A stretch of DNA of 64,000 nucleotides, taken from positions 62,001-126,000 of the forward strand of contig NZ_JBBMFD010000001.1 of assembly GCF_040096205.1 (NCBI RefSeq), given 5' to 3'. Origin of the DNA: Solibaculum_A intestinale (GTDB taxonomy: Bacteria > Bacillota > Clostridia > Oscillospirales > Acutalibacteraceae). Made by a program: the position numbers and the translations under genes. Below are positions 33,837 through 42,927 of this stretch, piece by piece (positions within the stretch are counted from its first letter, which is position 1; each line of letters begins with the position of its first letter). The notes beneath the pieces were generated by a model. The model saw only the letters and a program-made list of their open reading frames with translations. It searched no databases and had not been told where the DNA came from.

Positions 33837-34082
33837 TTAGTCCCCCAAATAGGATTTGACCAGCTCCTGCAGCAGTTCGTCCCGGTCGATTTTGCGAATC
33901 AGGCTTCTGGCGTTGTTGTGCGTCGTGATATAGGTGGGATCCTCCGATAAAATATACCCCACGATCTGATTGATCGGGTTATACCCCTTTTCCCGCAACG
34001 CGTCATAGACCGCCGTCAGCGTACGGCGCAACTCGTCTTCCTTATCGCCGGCAATGGAAAAGGTCATGGTTTTATCAAACAT
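33837..34082 (-). CDS. ireB: IreB family regulatory protein (UPF0297)
   Basis: The 81-residue protein starts MFDKTMTFSIAGDKEDELRR and contains VYDALREKGYNPINQIVGYI and the final DELLQELVKSYLGD, which match IreB/YrzL. In Enterococcus IreB is phosphorylated by the kinase IreK and limits cephalosporin tolerance. It is usually followed by a Holliday junction resolvase gene, which is not present here. GAGGTGATT precedes ATG 34082; the upstream ATG at 34130 is unsupported. Confidence 0.9.
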   Translation of the reverse strand: MFDKTMTFSIAGDKEDELRRTLTAVYDALREKGYNPINQIVGYILSEDPTYITTHNNARSLIRKIDRDELLQELVKSYLGD

Positions 34083-34190
34083 AGGAATCACCTCGTATTT
34101 TATTCTACGATACAAAACCTCGATTTGCAAGCCTAATTTTGTATATCGTGTATGAATTTTCTGTAGATTTACCCCGAATCATGCATGAAC

Positions 34191-36572
34191 TTAGGACCTA
34201 AGCTCCGCGCCCAGATCGGTGAGAGCCTTGCGCACCTTTTTGACAATGGCGTCCGCATCCTCGTCCTTTAAGGTCCCGTCGGCGGAACGCAGCACCAGGT
34301 TAAAGGCCACGCTCTTTTTGCCCTCGGCCACCTGCTTGCCCTTGTAGACGTCGAACAGGGTCACCTTTTCCAGCCGGTTTCCAGCCGCCGCCGCAATGGA
34401 CCTTTTGAGCTTTAACACCGGAATCTCGTCGTCACATACAAAGGCCAGGTCTCTCGTCACCGCTGGGAACTTAGGCAGCGGCTGATACTGGCGCGTGGGG
34501 TCGGAGAGCGCGAAAAGGGCATTAAAGTCCAGCACCGCCGCGCAGGCCCGCACTCCCAGCTCGTAGTTCTCCAGCACCTGCGGGTGCAGCTCGCCGATGA
34601 CGCCGAACACCTTGCCCTCTTTGAGCAGGTGAGCGCAGCGGCCCGGATGGAAGGCGTATTCGTCGCTCGCCGGCTGCACGTCGTAATCAAACACCCTCGC
34701 TTTGTCCAAAAGCTCCTCCACCGCGCCCTTTAAGGTGAAGAAATCCGCCTTTTCCCCATAAGCGCCCATGACCAGGCTCTGCTTTTCAATGGGCAGCTCG
34801 TTGTCGCTTTCCTTGGGGATGTACTCAGTGGCTACCTCGTAAAGGGCTGCGGACAGGTTGCGGTTTAAATAGTTGCGGGAAAGGGCTTCGCACAGGGAAG
34901 GCAGCGCGATGGTGCGCATGATGCTGGTGTCTTCCCCAAGAGGGTTTGCAATGGTCACCGACCGGCGCAAAGGCGAATCGGACGGCAGGCCAATTTTATC
35001 GTAGAACTTCGGGCTGATGAAGGAATAGGTCATGATCTCCGAATAGCCCAGCGCCTGCATGGTACCGTTCACCATCCGCTCGAACTTCTGCTCTTCGGTC
35101 AGTTTCCCCTGAGCCGAGCCCCTTACCAGGGTGGTGGGGATTTTGTCGTACCCATAGAACCGGGCGATTTCCTCCGCCACGTCCGCCTTGTGCTCAATGT
35201 CCGCCCGGAAGGAGGGGACCGATACCACGCCGTCCTTCACTTCGAAATCGAGCTTTTGCAGAATTTGGGCCATTTCCTCTTCGGAAATGGAAATGCCTAA
35301 AAACCGGTTGATCCAGTCGGACTCCAGCGCAAGCTTACGCCGTTCGCCGCAGCTGTTGTTTACATCAATGATCCCGTCGCATACGTCGCCCGCGTCCAAA
35401 AGCTCCACCAGCTCGCAGGCCCGCTCCAAAGCGGGAATGCAGTTTTGCGGGTCGAGGCCCTTTTCAAACCGGGCGGAGGAATCGGTGCGCATCCCCAGCT
35501 TCTTCGCCGTAATGCGAACCGACGGCCCCGCAAAGCAAGCCGATTCAAAGACGATGGTATTGGTATCGTCCATAATGCCGCTGAATTCGCCGCCCATAAC
35601 GCCCGCCACAGCGCTGGGCTTTTCCTGGTCGGCGATCACCAGCATATCGGGACTGAGCCTGCGCTCTACCCCGTCGAGCGTCACAATCGTTTCGCCTTCC
35701 TTCGCCCGGCGCACCACGATCTGCTGCTCCTTCAGGTACTTCTGATCAAACGCGTGCATGGGCTGGCCATACTCGAGCATCACGTAATTGGTGATGTCCA
35801 CAATGTTGTTGATGGGGCGCACGCCGCTGGCCCGCAGCCGTTCGCGCATCCAGCGGGGCGAGGGCTTTACCCGCACGTTTTTGACCACCCGCGCGCAGTA
35901 CCGGGCGCAAAGGTCAGGCGCTTCCACCCGCACCTTCAACAGATCGTTTACGTCCCCGTGGCCGCCCTTGACTGCCGGCGTATGCAGCTTGAGAGGCTTG
36001 TCAAAGCTCACCGCCGTCTCCCTTGCCAGGCCAATGACCGACAGGCAGTCGGGCCGGTTTGAAGTGATCTCAAACTCGAACACCGTATCATTGTACCCGA
36101 TCGCTTCCCGGATATCCTGGCCGACGCGACAGTCCTCCTGCAAAATAAAGATGCCGTCCTCAATGGCGTAAGGGAAATCGTGGGTGGTAATTCCCAGCTC
36201 CGCCACCGAGCAGAGCATCCCGTTTGACTCCACGCCCCGCAGCTTGCCTTTTTTGATTTTCACTCCGCCGTGTAAATGAGAGCCGTCCAGCGCCACCGGC
36301 ACCAGATCTCCCACCGCCACGTTTTTGGCTCCCGTGACGATCTGCAGCGGCGTGCCGCTGCCCACATCGAGCTGGCAGACCTGAAGCTTGTCGGCGTTGG
36401 GATGGGGGGTAATCTCCAAGATTTTTCCCACCACGACTTTTTTCAGCTCGCTGCCTTCTTCCTCCCAGCCTTCCACCTTTGAACCGGTCATGGTCAGGCG
36501 CTCGGCGAATTCCCGGTTTCCTACCGGAATGTCTTCTACAAAATCATGAAGCCATCTCATCGAAAGCTGCAT
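34191..36572 (-). CDS. pheT: Phenylalanyl-tRNA synthetase beta subunit
   Basis: The 793-residue protein has the full set of domains: a tRNA-binding (EMAP-like) domain at ~40-150 (KVVVGKILEITPHPNADKLQ), the B3/B4 editing region, the B5 domain, a catalytic-like core (LPSDSPLRRSVTIANPLGED) and a C-terminal anticodon-binding domain (LPKFPAVTRDLAFVCDD). It works as an alpha2-beta2 enzyme with PheS. The gap to pheS is 13 bases, so the genes are cotranscribed under the T-box. Confidence 0.97.
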   Translation of the reverse strand: MQLSMRWLHDFVEDIPVGNREFAERLTMTGSKVEGWEEEGSELKKVVVGKILEITPHPNADKLQVCQLDVGSGTPLQIVTGAKNVAVGDLVPVALDGSHLHGGVKIKKGKLRGVESNGMLCSVAELGITTHDFPYAIEDGIFILQEDCRVGQDIREAIGYNDTVFEFEITSNRPDCLSVIGLARETAVSFDKPLKLHTPAVKGGHGDVNDLLKVRVEAPDLCARYCARVVKNVRVKPSPRWMRERLRASGVRPINNIVDITNYVMLEYGQPMHAFDQKYLKEQQIVVRRAKEGETIVTLDGVERRLSPDMLVIADQEKPSAVAGVMGGEFSGIMDDTNTIVFESACFAGPSVRITAKKLGMRTDSSARFEKGLDPQNCIPALERACELVELLDAGDVCDGIIDVNNSCGERRKLALESDWINRFLGISISEEEMAQILQKLDFEVKDGVVSVPSFRADIEHKADVAEEIARFYGYDKIPTTLVRGSAQGKLTEEQKFERMVNGTMQALGYSEIMTYSFISPKFYDKIGLPSDSPLRRSVTIANPLGEDTSIMRTIALPSLCEALSRNYLNRNLSAALYEVATEYIPKESDNELPIEKQSLVMGAYGEKADFFTLKGAVEELLDKARVFDYDVQPASDEYAFHPGRCAHLLKEGKVFGVIGELHPQVLENYELGVRACAAVLDFNALFALSDPTRQYQPLPKFPAVTRDLAFVCDDEIPVLKLKRSIAAAAGNRLEKVTLFDVYKGKQVAEGKKSVAFNLVLRSADGTLKDEDADAIVKKVRKALTDLGAELRS

Positions 36573-36585
36573 GGATGTTCACCTC

Positions 36586-37605
36586 CTAAAATTGTGACAA
36601 GAACCGAAGATCGTTTTCGTAGAACAGGCGCAGATCGTCAATGTTAAACCGGCGCATGACGATGCGCTCGAGCCCCACACCGAAGGCAAAGCCGCTATAC
36701 TCCTCTGGGTCAATGCCGCAGATGGAGAGCACCTTTGGGTGCACCATGCCGCAGCCTAAAATCTCAATCCAGCCTTCGCCCTTGCACAGGCGGCAGCCCT
36801 CTCCATGGCAGTGGAAGCACTGCACGTCCACCTCCGCCGACGGCTCGGTAAACGGGAAGTGATGGGGCCGAAAGCGCACCACCGCGTCCTCTCCGTAAAG
36901 CTGCTTGACGAATACCTCCAGCGTTCCCTTCAGGTCTGCCATGGTAATCCCCTTGTCCACCACTAGGCCCTCGATCTGATGAAAGAGGGGAGAGTGGGTG
37001 GCGTCCACCGCGTCGGAACGGTATACCCGGCCCGGGGCGATGATGCGGATGGGAGGCTTCTGCTTTTCCATGGTGCGAATCTGCACGGGAGAGGTCTGGG
37101 TGCGAAGAAGGATGTTATCGTTGATATAGAAGGTATCCTGGGTATCCCGAGCGGGATGGTCCTTGGGAATGTTGAGCGCTTCGAAGTTATAATAATCGCT
37201 CTCCACCTCCGGGCCCTGAACCACGTCGAATCCCATTCCTAAGAAAATTTCCTTGAGCTCGTCGAGCACGATGGACAACGGATGCTTATAGCCCAGTTCG
37301 TGCCGTTTGCCCGGCATGGTCACGTCGATGCGTTCTGCCTTTAGCCGCCGCTCGGTCTCCATGGCCTTGAGCTTTTGCCCGCGCTCCTCGATCTCCTTTT
37401 CCAGCTGGCCCCTGATTTCGTTTGCCAGCTGCCCGATGACCGGACGCTCCTCGGCGGAAAGCTTGCCCATTTGCTTTAAGATGGAGGTAAGCTCTCCTTT
37501 TTTGCCCAAAAAGCGGATGCGAAGATTCTCCAGCTCCTGCGGAACGTCGGCTTTCGCAAGCTCTTCTTCCACCCGCTTCTTGATGTCTTCCAGCTGCTGC
37601 CTCAT
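36586..37605 (-). CDS. pheS: Phenylalanyl-tRNA synthetase alpha subunit
   Basis: The 339-residue catalytic subunit has an N-terminal coiled coil (residues ~1-85), class II motifs with HPLSIVLDELKEIFLGMGFD, RTQTSPVQIRTME and FRPHHFPFTEPSAEVDV, and the final GLERIVMRRFNIDDLR. ATG 37605 follows GAGAGGTGATT; an apparent upstream extension to 37716 belongs to the T-box leader. It is the first gene of the pheST operon. Confidence 0.97.
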   Translation of the reverse strand: MRQQLEDIKKRVEEELAKADVPQELENLRIRFLGKKGELTSILKQMGKLSAEERPVIGQLANEIRGQLEKEIEERGQKLKAMETERRLKAERIDVTMPGKRHELGYKHPLSIVLDELKEIFLGMGFDVVQGPEVESDYYNFEALNIPKDHPARDTQDTFYINDNILLRTQTSPVQIRTMEKQKPPIRIIAPGRVYRSDAVDATHSPLFHQIEGLVVDKGITMADLKGTLEVFVKQLYGEDAVVRFRPHHFPFTEPSAEVDVQCFHCHGEGCRLCKGEGWIEILGCGMVHPKVLSICGIDPEEYSGFAFGVGLERIVMRRFNIDDLRLFYENDLRFLSQF

Positions 37606-37632
37606 CTGTGAATCACCTCTCGTATAAAATAA

Positions 37633-37895
37633 AAAAGCCGCTCTTCGCCCTTCTGGAAAGAAAGGGACGAAAGCGAGCTTCCGCGGTACCACCCTCATTT
37701 TTGCATAAGCAAACACTCACGCGGCCTCTAACGGCGCCGGACCGTCACAGCCTACCTGGGAAAACCGCTCGGCTGTGCCGCTCAGAAGTGAACTTCGGCG
37801 CTCATACGGGCGGGGAAACGCTTCCAGCCGCAGACGATTCCTCTCTTTGCCGCTTTTGTGTACGCGCGCTTACTCTCTTCTTCACTGCGTTTTTC
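37633..37895 (-). ncRNA. T-box leader, phenylalanine-type
   Basis: The minus strand has AAAGAGAG and GCGGCTGGAAGCG of stem I, the specifier TTC at 37792-37790 (in GAAGTTCACTTC), and the T-box core GGGTGGTACCGCGG at 37694-37681. A long G+C-rich terminator hairpin ends in a T-run near 37633. It senses uncharged tRNA-Phe. Confidence 0.92.
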
Positions 37896-37897
37896 TT

Positions 37898-37926
37898 ACT
37901 ATACCACGCCGGTTTCAAAAATGCAA
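37898..37926 (-). promoter_or_regulatory. Promoter of the T-box/pheST unit
   Basis: TTGCAT (37926-37921) and TATAGT (37903-37898) on the minus strand are 17 bases apart. Confidence 0.8.
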
Positions 37927-37943
37927 GCGGTTTGGAAATGCGA

Positions 37944-37972
37944 TTGAAATGATCCAGATTTTGTGGTATACT
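37944..37972 (+). promoter_or_regulatory. Divergent promoter for the DUF6106-like gene
   Basis: TTGAAA (37944-37949) and TATACT (37967-37972) are 17 bases apart. It is back to back with the pheST promoter. Confidence 0.75.
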
Positions 37973-38056
37973 ATACTATAATTTCCGAAGCTTCGGCATC
38001 ATTCGGGCGCTAGGCGGCGGATTTTGAACCTGAAAAAAAGGATGTGCCACATATTC

Positions 38057-38578
38057 ATGGACGTTTTTATCGAACAGCTGGTTAAGCGGAAAAAAGAGGG
38101 CAAAGACGTTGCGGTGATCGTTCTGATCCTTTTGGGCGCGGTTATATTGGCCGCCGTTTTGACCTATCTGAGTTGGTGGTATCTGGGCATGCCGGAAATG
38201 GCGCTTTTGTTTATCATCGGCATTGTGTACGCCTGCTATGTTTTGATTTCCAACCAGAACATTGAGTTTGAGTACATCATTACCAACGGCGAGCTGGACG
38301 TGGACCGGATCATTGCTCAGCGCAAGCGCAAGCGGGTGGTTACCGTCCGTTGCCGGGATTTTGAGGATTTCGGCCGGTATTCGGCGCAGAAATTTGCTTC
38401 CCGCCGTTTTTCTACCCGGCTGATGGTCGCGTCCAAAAAGGAAGGGAACGGGCTTTATTATGCGGTGTTCAACCACGACACCATGGGCCACGTGCTGATG
38501 GTGTTCGAGCCGGACGAGCGCACCCGAAAAACCATTCTGCCCTGTCTCAACCGGAACATTTCCCGGGAAGGACTGTAA
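38057..38578 (+). CDS. Two-helix membrane protein, DUF6106-like
   Basis: The 173-residue protein starts MDVFIEQLVKRKKEGKD, then has two hydrophobic segments (VLILLGAVILAAVLTYLSWW and MALLFIIGIVYACYVLI) and a soluble C-terminal domain (QNIEFEYIITNGELDVDRII, then RKRKRVVTVRC). I recall this as a clostridial family of unknown function; the tail recalls PH-like membrane-associated domains. Start choice is uncertain: an upstream frame begins at TTG 38024. A terminator follows at 38667. Confidence 0.78.
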   Translation: MDVFIEQLVKRKKEGKDVAVIVLILLGAVILAAVLTYLSWWYLGMPEMALLFIIGIVYACYVLISNQNIEFEYIITNGELDVDRIIAQRKRKRVVTVRCRDFEDFGRYSAQKFASRRFSTRLMVASKKEGNGLYYAVFNHDTMGHVLMVFEPDERTRKTILPCLNRNISREGL

Positions 38579-38666
38579 GAAAACATTTCCCTCGCTGTAT
38601 ACGGCCGTCTTCTATCGCATAGAGGTTTGGCAAGGCAGTCATACGTTTTGACAGGTATAAGAACAG

Positions 38667-38713
38667 AAAAAACGCCCGGAAACAAAGCCATTGCTTTGCC
38701 CTGGGCGTTTTTT
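38667..38713 (+). terminator. Terminator before the NAD(P)HX repair gene
   Basis: AAAAAACGCCC pairs with GGGCGTTTTTT with an inner CAAAG/CTTTG stem. It ends 26 bases before the next start codon, so the next gene probably relies on read-through or a promoter inside this stretch. Confidence 0.75.
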
Positions 38714-38738
38714 GCACCATTGGAAAGGGAGAAAAAAG

Positions 38739-40271
38739 ATGCGTATCTTAACGGCACAAGCCACCCGAAACATCGAAGCAAAGGCGGTAAAGCAAGGAAC
38801 CGGTTACCGGCAGCTTATGGAGAACGCCGGAACGGCCGCCGCCGAACTCATCTGGGAAGCCTATCCGAAAGCAGGCGGCCCGGTGGTAGTCCTGTGCGGC
38901 AAGGGCAATAACGGCGGGGACGGCTTTGTGGCAGCCCGCCGCCTGTGCCAGAAGGGGGCAAAGGTGTCGGTGGTGTTGGCCGGCGGCCCTCCCAAAACCG
39001 AGGACGCCGCCCATATGCGCGCTCTGCTTACAGACCTGCCGGTATCGGTCACAGAGGATTTGGAGGAAGGTGCCGCGCTCCTTTCCCGGGCCGGGCTGAT
39101 TGTGGACGCCATGTTTGGCATCGGGTTTCACGGGGAGCTTCGCGCCCCTTACGACCGCCTCGTCCTTGCCGTCAATGAGGCCAAAGCCCCGGTGGTAAGC
39201 TTGGACGTGCCAAGCGGACTTGACAGCGACAGCGGCTTTGTCCCCAAGGTTTGCATCCATGCCGATCTGACCGTATCCTTCTCCGCCTTAAAGCCGGTGC
39301 ATGCCGTGTACCCGGCCAAAGAGGCCTGCGGCAGGATCCTGGTCGCGCCGGTGGGCATCGGGGAGGACATCGTTGAGCAGGAAGAAAGCCAAATCTCTGG
39401 GATTTCGGAAAAATCAGTGCGCCGCTGCTTTTCCCCCCGCAGGCAAAACACCAACAAAGGGGATTTCGGCAAGCTTCTGTGCGTGGTGGGCAGCGCCGGG
39501 ATGACCGGGGCGGCTTTCTTAAGCGTGAGCGCTGCCCTGCGCTGCGGAGTGGGGCTTGTGTACCTGGCGGCGCCCAAGGACGTTTGTACCATCCTGGCCG
39601 GCCGGCTGACCGAACCGGTCCTCTGTCCCTTACCCCAAACGGAAGGCGGAACGTTGTCGGCCGGCGGCGCGCCGGTGCTGCGCAGCCGCCTGCGCGCCGC
39701 TTCCGCCTGCCTGATCGGCTGCGGCTTGGGCTGCAACGAGGACACTCAGAAAATCGTAGAGGACCTGCTTTTGCACAGCACCGCCCCTATCGTCCTGGAC
39801 GCGGACGGTATAAACTGCGCCGCCAAGCATATAGATATATGGAAAAGAGCCGGCGCGCCTTTGGTGCTTACCCCTCATCCCGGTGAAATGGCCCGCCTGA
39901 CGGGCAAATCCATTGGGGAAATCCAGTCGAGACGGCTGGAGAGTGCCCGGGAATTCGCCGTGGAGCATGACGTGGTGCTGGTGCTCAAAGGAGCGGGAAC
40001 GGTAATCGGCCTGCCGGACGGGCGCTGCCTTGTCAACGCCACCGGGAATCCCGGTATGGCCAAAGGCGGGAGCGGGGACCTTCTGGCCGGAATGATCGCT
40101 TCCTTCCTAGCTCAGGGAATGGCCCCGGAGAAAGCCGCCATGTGCGGGGTGTACCTGCATGGAAAAGCGGGAGACCGGGCGGCTAAAGATCTCTCCGAAC
40201 AAGCCATGCTCCCTTCGGATCTCTTGTCCCGGCTGCCCGCGCTCTTTCTCGAGATTGAAACGCAAGGGTGA
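38739..40271 (+). CDS. nnr: Bifunctional NAD(P)HX epimerase / ADP-dependent dehydratase
   Basis: The 510-residue enzyme repairs hydrated NADH and NADPH. The N-terminal epimerase half (~1-215) has LCGKGNNGGDGFVAARRL and VDAMFGIGFHGELRAPY; the C-terminal dehydratase half (~230-505) has LTPHPGEMARLTG, VLKGAGTVIGLPDG and NPGMAKGGSGDLLAGMI, the ADP-dependent kinase-fold signature. ATG 38739 follows GGGAGAAAA. The stop overlaps the start region of the next lipoprotein gene, implying coupling. Confidence 0.95.
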   Translation: MRILTAQATRNIEAKAVKQGTGYRQLMENAGTAAAELIWEAYPKAGGPVVVLCGKGNNGGDGFVAARRLCQKGAKVSVVLAGGPPKTEDAAHMRALLTDLPVSVTEDLEEGAALLSRAGLIVDAMFGIGFHGELRAPYDRLVLAVNEAKAPVVSLDVPSGLDSDSGFVPKVCIHADLTVSFSALKPVHAVYPAKEACGRILVAPVGIGEDIVEQEESQISGISEKSVRRCFSPRRQNTNKGDFGKLLCVVGSAGMTGAAFLSVSAALRCGVGLVYLAAPKDVCTILAGRLTEPVLCPLPQTEGGTLSAGGAPVLRSRLRAASACLIGCGLGCNEDTQKIVEDLLLHSTAPIVLDADGINCAAKHIDIWKRAGAPLVLTPHPGEMARLTGKSIGEIQSRRLESAREFAVEHDVVLVLKGAGTVIGLPDGRCLVNATGNPGMAKGGSGDLLAGMIASFLAQGMAPEKAAMCGVYLHGKAGDRAAKDLSEQAMLPSDLLSRLPALFLEIETQG

Positions 40272-40279
40272 TGCATTTG

Positions 40280-40807
40280 ATGAAAAAGGTGACAGGCCTG
40301 CTTCTGGCGGTCGTACTGCTGCTGACCGGCTGCGGCGGCCAGGGAGGAGGGGGCGCGGCCCCGTCCCAGCCCGATACCCTCTCGAGCCAGTTTTCCTGCG
40401 TGGCGGACATTCATTATAACGAAATGGACATCAAGGCCAATGTGGTTAGCCCCTCGCCGGGGCTTTATACCATCGAGGTGCTGGAACCGGCGAGCCTCAA
40501 GGGACTGAAAGTGGAATGGACCGGCCAGCAGATCCAGCTGGGGTATCTGGGCCTTTCGGTTGGGATTGACCCGGCCACCCTCCCGGACTCGCTGTTCGGC
40601 AGCATCCTTATCGACGTATTCAACAAAACCGCGGCAAAGGACGGCATGTCTATCGAAGCCGGGGAAAACGAGCTGATTCTCCGCGGCAAAACCGATGCCG
40701 GCGATTTTACCGTTTCCATGGACCGGCAGACGGGCGCTTTGAAGCAGGTGTCCGTCCCGTCGGCGGGGCTGGAGGCGCAGTTCAGCGAGTTTACCAAAGG
40801 CGGATAG
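40280..40807 (+). CDS. Lipoprotein with a LolA-like look
   Basis: The 175-residue protein has a lipoprotein signal (MKKVTGLLLAVVLLLTGCGG) and a mature part of alternating strands (FSCVADIHYNEMDIKANVV, GDFTVSMDRQTGALKQVSVP) resembling small LolA/LppX-like beta folds seen in clostridial lipoproteins. AAGGGTGAT at 40264 serves the ATG at 40280; ATG 40271 is the alternative. It is coupled to nnr and ends in a terminator. Function unknown. Confidence 0.78.
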   Translation: MKKVTGLLLAVVLLLTGCGGQGGGGAAPSQPDTLSSQFSCVADIHYNEMDIKANVVSPSPGLYTIEVLEPASLKGLKVEWTGQQIQLGYLGLSVGIDPATLPDSLFGSILIDVFNKTAAKDGMSIEAGENELILRGKTDAGDFTVSMDRQTGALKQVSVPSAGLEAQFSEFTKGG

Positions 40808-40810
40808 AAA

Positions 40811-40842
40811 GGAAGGGCGGCAGACGCCGCCCTTCCTTTTTT
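40811..40842 (+). terminator. Terminator of the nnr/lipoprotein operon
   Basis: GGAAGGGCGGC and GCCGCCCTTCC are perfect 11-bp arms around AGAC, followed by a T-run. Confidence 0.93.
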
Positions 40843-40845
40843 GCT

Positions 40846-41121
40846 GCCCGTTCTCTGGTCTATTTGTGGACGCAGGCCGAAAAACGCTCCTTATCCCGGA
40901 TTTTAGGAACGGCCCAACGTCCAATAAAAGCCCTGTCCCGCGCATTTTTCGGCGAGGGACAGGAAAAGAGGAGGCCGCACCGTTTATGCAGGGTGTACTG
41001 CCAGTAATAAACGTTCCTGCCACCTTCCAGATTGGGCCGTACCTTGGAAAGAAAGCCGGCTGGAGAGTTGGCCGCGCCATAGCGAAAGAAATGCCGGTTT
41101 CTTTTTGCGGGACTTTGGCAG
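40846..41121. other. Non-coding gap
   Basis: About 275 bases between two terminators. A CTGTCCC/GGGACAG pairing near 40935-40960 is the only structure seen. An open frame at 40866-41141 has no ribosome site and no protein-like pattern. Confidence 0.5.
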
Positions 41122-41157
41122 AAAAACCGCGGCAACCCTAGGGCCGCCGCGGTTTTT
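41122..41157. terminator. Terminator of the sodium symporter gene
   Basis: AAAAACCGCGGC pairs with GCCGCGGTTTTT. It can work on both strands and lies 67 bases beyond the minus-strand symporter stop. Confidence 0.85.
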
Positions 41158-41223
41158 AGATAGCGTAATAGGGATGACGCAGACCTGCGATTTTGCCGGG
41201 AGCCTGCCCTTGAAAAATTAGAA

Positions 41224-42723
41224 TCAGGTTTTTTCCGCAGGCGTTTCCACGTAAAACGCGTCATTGCGTGCGCCGCTCTTGAACCCCATCTTGGAGGCCA
41301 CGGCGCTGACTGCAAAGCAGAGAATTAGCGAAATCACCATAGCCGCGCAGGCATAGATCGGGCCGTAGGGAGTGGTAAAGCCCGAAATGGCCACCGGGAT
41401 AAAGGCGGTAAGGAACCCGCCCAGCATCCCCGCCCAGGCCCCGGCTTTGTTGATGCCCTTCCAGTAGAGGGACACCGCGTAAGGCGCCAGGAAGGAGCCG
41501 GAGATAATCCCCCAGGAATAGGACATCATGTCGAGAATGGGGGTATCGGAATTGGCGATAAAGTAAGACAGGATGATGAACAGCAGGCAGAACACCCGGG
41601 TAAAGGTAGCGGTGGTGTTTTCTCCCATGTTCTTGAGGATCTTGGATTTGACCAGGTCCATGGACACCGTGGAGCTGGCGGTGATGGTGATGCTCGACAG
41701 GGTGGAAACCGAGGCGGCGATGAGCAGCACGAGCACCACGCCCAGCAGGATGTAGGGGAGGCCCGCGTCGTTGAGCATGTGGGGGATGATGTAGTCCGCC
41801 CCTCCGGCCGGAAGACCGTTTTCCCCGCCGGTAAAGGTGAACAGATGGGAGAAAGCGCCGATGGCGTAGCCGCCGCCCGCCACCAGCAGGCAGAAGAAGG
41901 TGGAGATGATGACGCCGCGCTTAACCTCGTGGTCGTCCTTAATGGCATAATACTTGTGGATCATCTGCGGCAGGCCCCAGGTCCCGAAGCTGGTCATCAG
42001 CACCGTGGCCCACAGAGAAACGTAATCCATCGTGCCCATGGGATGCTCGGCCATGTACGCCTGCATGCGTTCAATGCCGGAGGCAAGGCCGCCCACCTGC
42101 TGGCAGCGGAACACCGCGAAAAGAAGCGCCGCTACGCCGAACATCATGATGATGCCCTGGACAAAGTCGGCCTTCAGGGTGGCCACATAGCCGCCCAAAA
42201 TTACGATCAAAGCGGAGGCCACCGCAATGATGATCATGCAGATGGTATCGTCCACCCCCAGAAGCACCGAACAGACGCTGGTAAGCCCCTTATAGACGGA
42301 GGCGGAGTAAGGGAGCAGGAAGATGAAAATAACCGCCACGGCAAACATTTTCATCGACTGGCTCCCAAAGCGCTTTTCAAAAAGCTGCGGCATGGACTTG
42401 ATGTCGTGCCGCCTGGTGACCTTGCGGGTGCGTTTTGCCAGCACCAGCCACGCGAGCATGGCCCCGATGATGGCGTTGCCGATGCCGGGGAGCACCGCCC
42501 AAAGACCGTATTTCCAGCCCGAGCCCCCCGCGTACCCCACGAACATGACAGCCGAGAAATAGGAGGTGCCGTAGGACAAAGCGGAAATCCACGCCCCCGC
42601 GTTTCGTCCGCCCACCGTGAAGGTGGAGATGTCCCGGCTGTTGCGGGAGTTTAAAATGGCGATGACCAGCATAAACACCGCATACACCGCAATGACAACC
42701 CAGATGGTCATTTCCTTGCTCAA
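41224..42723 (-). CDS. Sodium:solute symporter (SSS family, PutP-like)
   Basis: The 499-residue protein has about 13 membrane segments and SSS-family signatures: STFTVGGRNAGAWISALSYG, FVGYAGGSGWKYGLWAVLPG, and a sodium-site helix with ASVSTLSSITITASSTVSMD. The family imports proline, pantothenate, sugars or other solutes with sodium; the substrate is not determined by sequence. The likely start is TTG at 42723 (SKEMTIWVV) after GGAAGGG; ATG 42711 is the alternative. It is a single-gene unit. Confidence 0.9.
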   Translation of the reverse strand: MSKEMTIWVVIAVYAVFMLVIAILNSRNSRDISTFTVGGRNAGAWISALSYGTSYFSAVMFVGYAGGSGWKYGLWAVLPGIGNAIIGAMLAWLVLAKRTRKVTRRHDIKSMPQLFEKRFGSQSMKMFAVAVIFIFLLPYSASVYKGLTSVCSVLLGVDDTICMIIIAVASALIVILGGYVATLKADFVQGIIMMFGVAALLFAVFRCQQVGGLASGIERMQAYMAEHPMGTMDYVSLWATVLMTSFGTWGLPQMIHKYYAIKDDHEVKRGVIISTFFCLLVAGGGYAIGAFSHLFTFTGGENGLPAGGADYIIPHMLNDAGLPYILLGVVLVLLIAASVSTLSSITITASSTVSMDLVKSKILKNMGENTTATFTRVFCLLFIILSYFIANSDTPILDMMSYSWGIISGSFLAPYAVSLYWKGINKAGAWAGMLGGFLTAFIPVAISGFTTPYGPIYACAAMVISLILCFAVSAVASKMGFKSGARNDAFYVETPAEKT

Positions 42724-42927
42724 GAGAAAACCCTTCCTTCTTCATTTTTTACCCCACAAACGCTTTAAAGCTTTAAAGCGTTTAACTGCTACTGGTATCA
42801 TACTCGATTTTTTCGCCAAAAGCAAGCCCCCATCCGCACTTTTTTCCGGTTTTCGGCAAAAAAATTGAAAGGGGCGGCGCGACGTGGTAGAATAAGAATC
42901 ATTTGAATTGGAAAAGAGGGGTAAGCC

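Noticed and set aside
34191..36185. Long plus-strand frames opposite pheT, and similar frames opposite other GC-rich genes
   Set aside because: They mirror codon bias of the real genes, lack ribosome sites and show no family features.
37606..37716. Upstream extension of the pheS frame
   Set aside because: This DNA is the T-box antiterminator/terminator region, not coding.
40866..41141. 91-codon frame between the lipoprotein and symporter genes
   Set aside because: No ribosome site and no protein-like pattern; it runs into a terminator.
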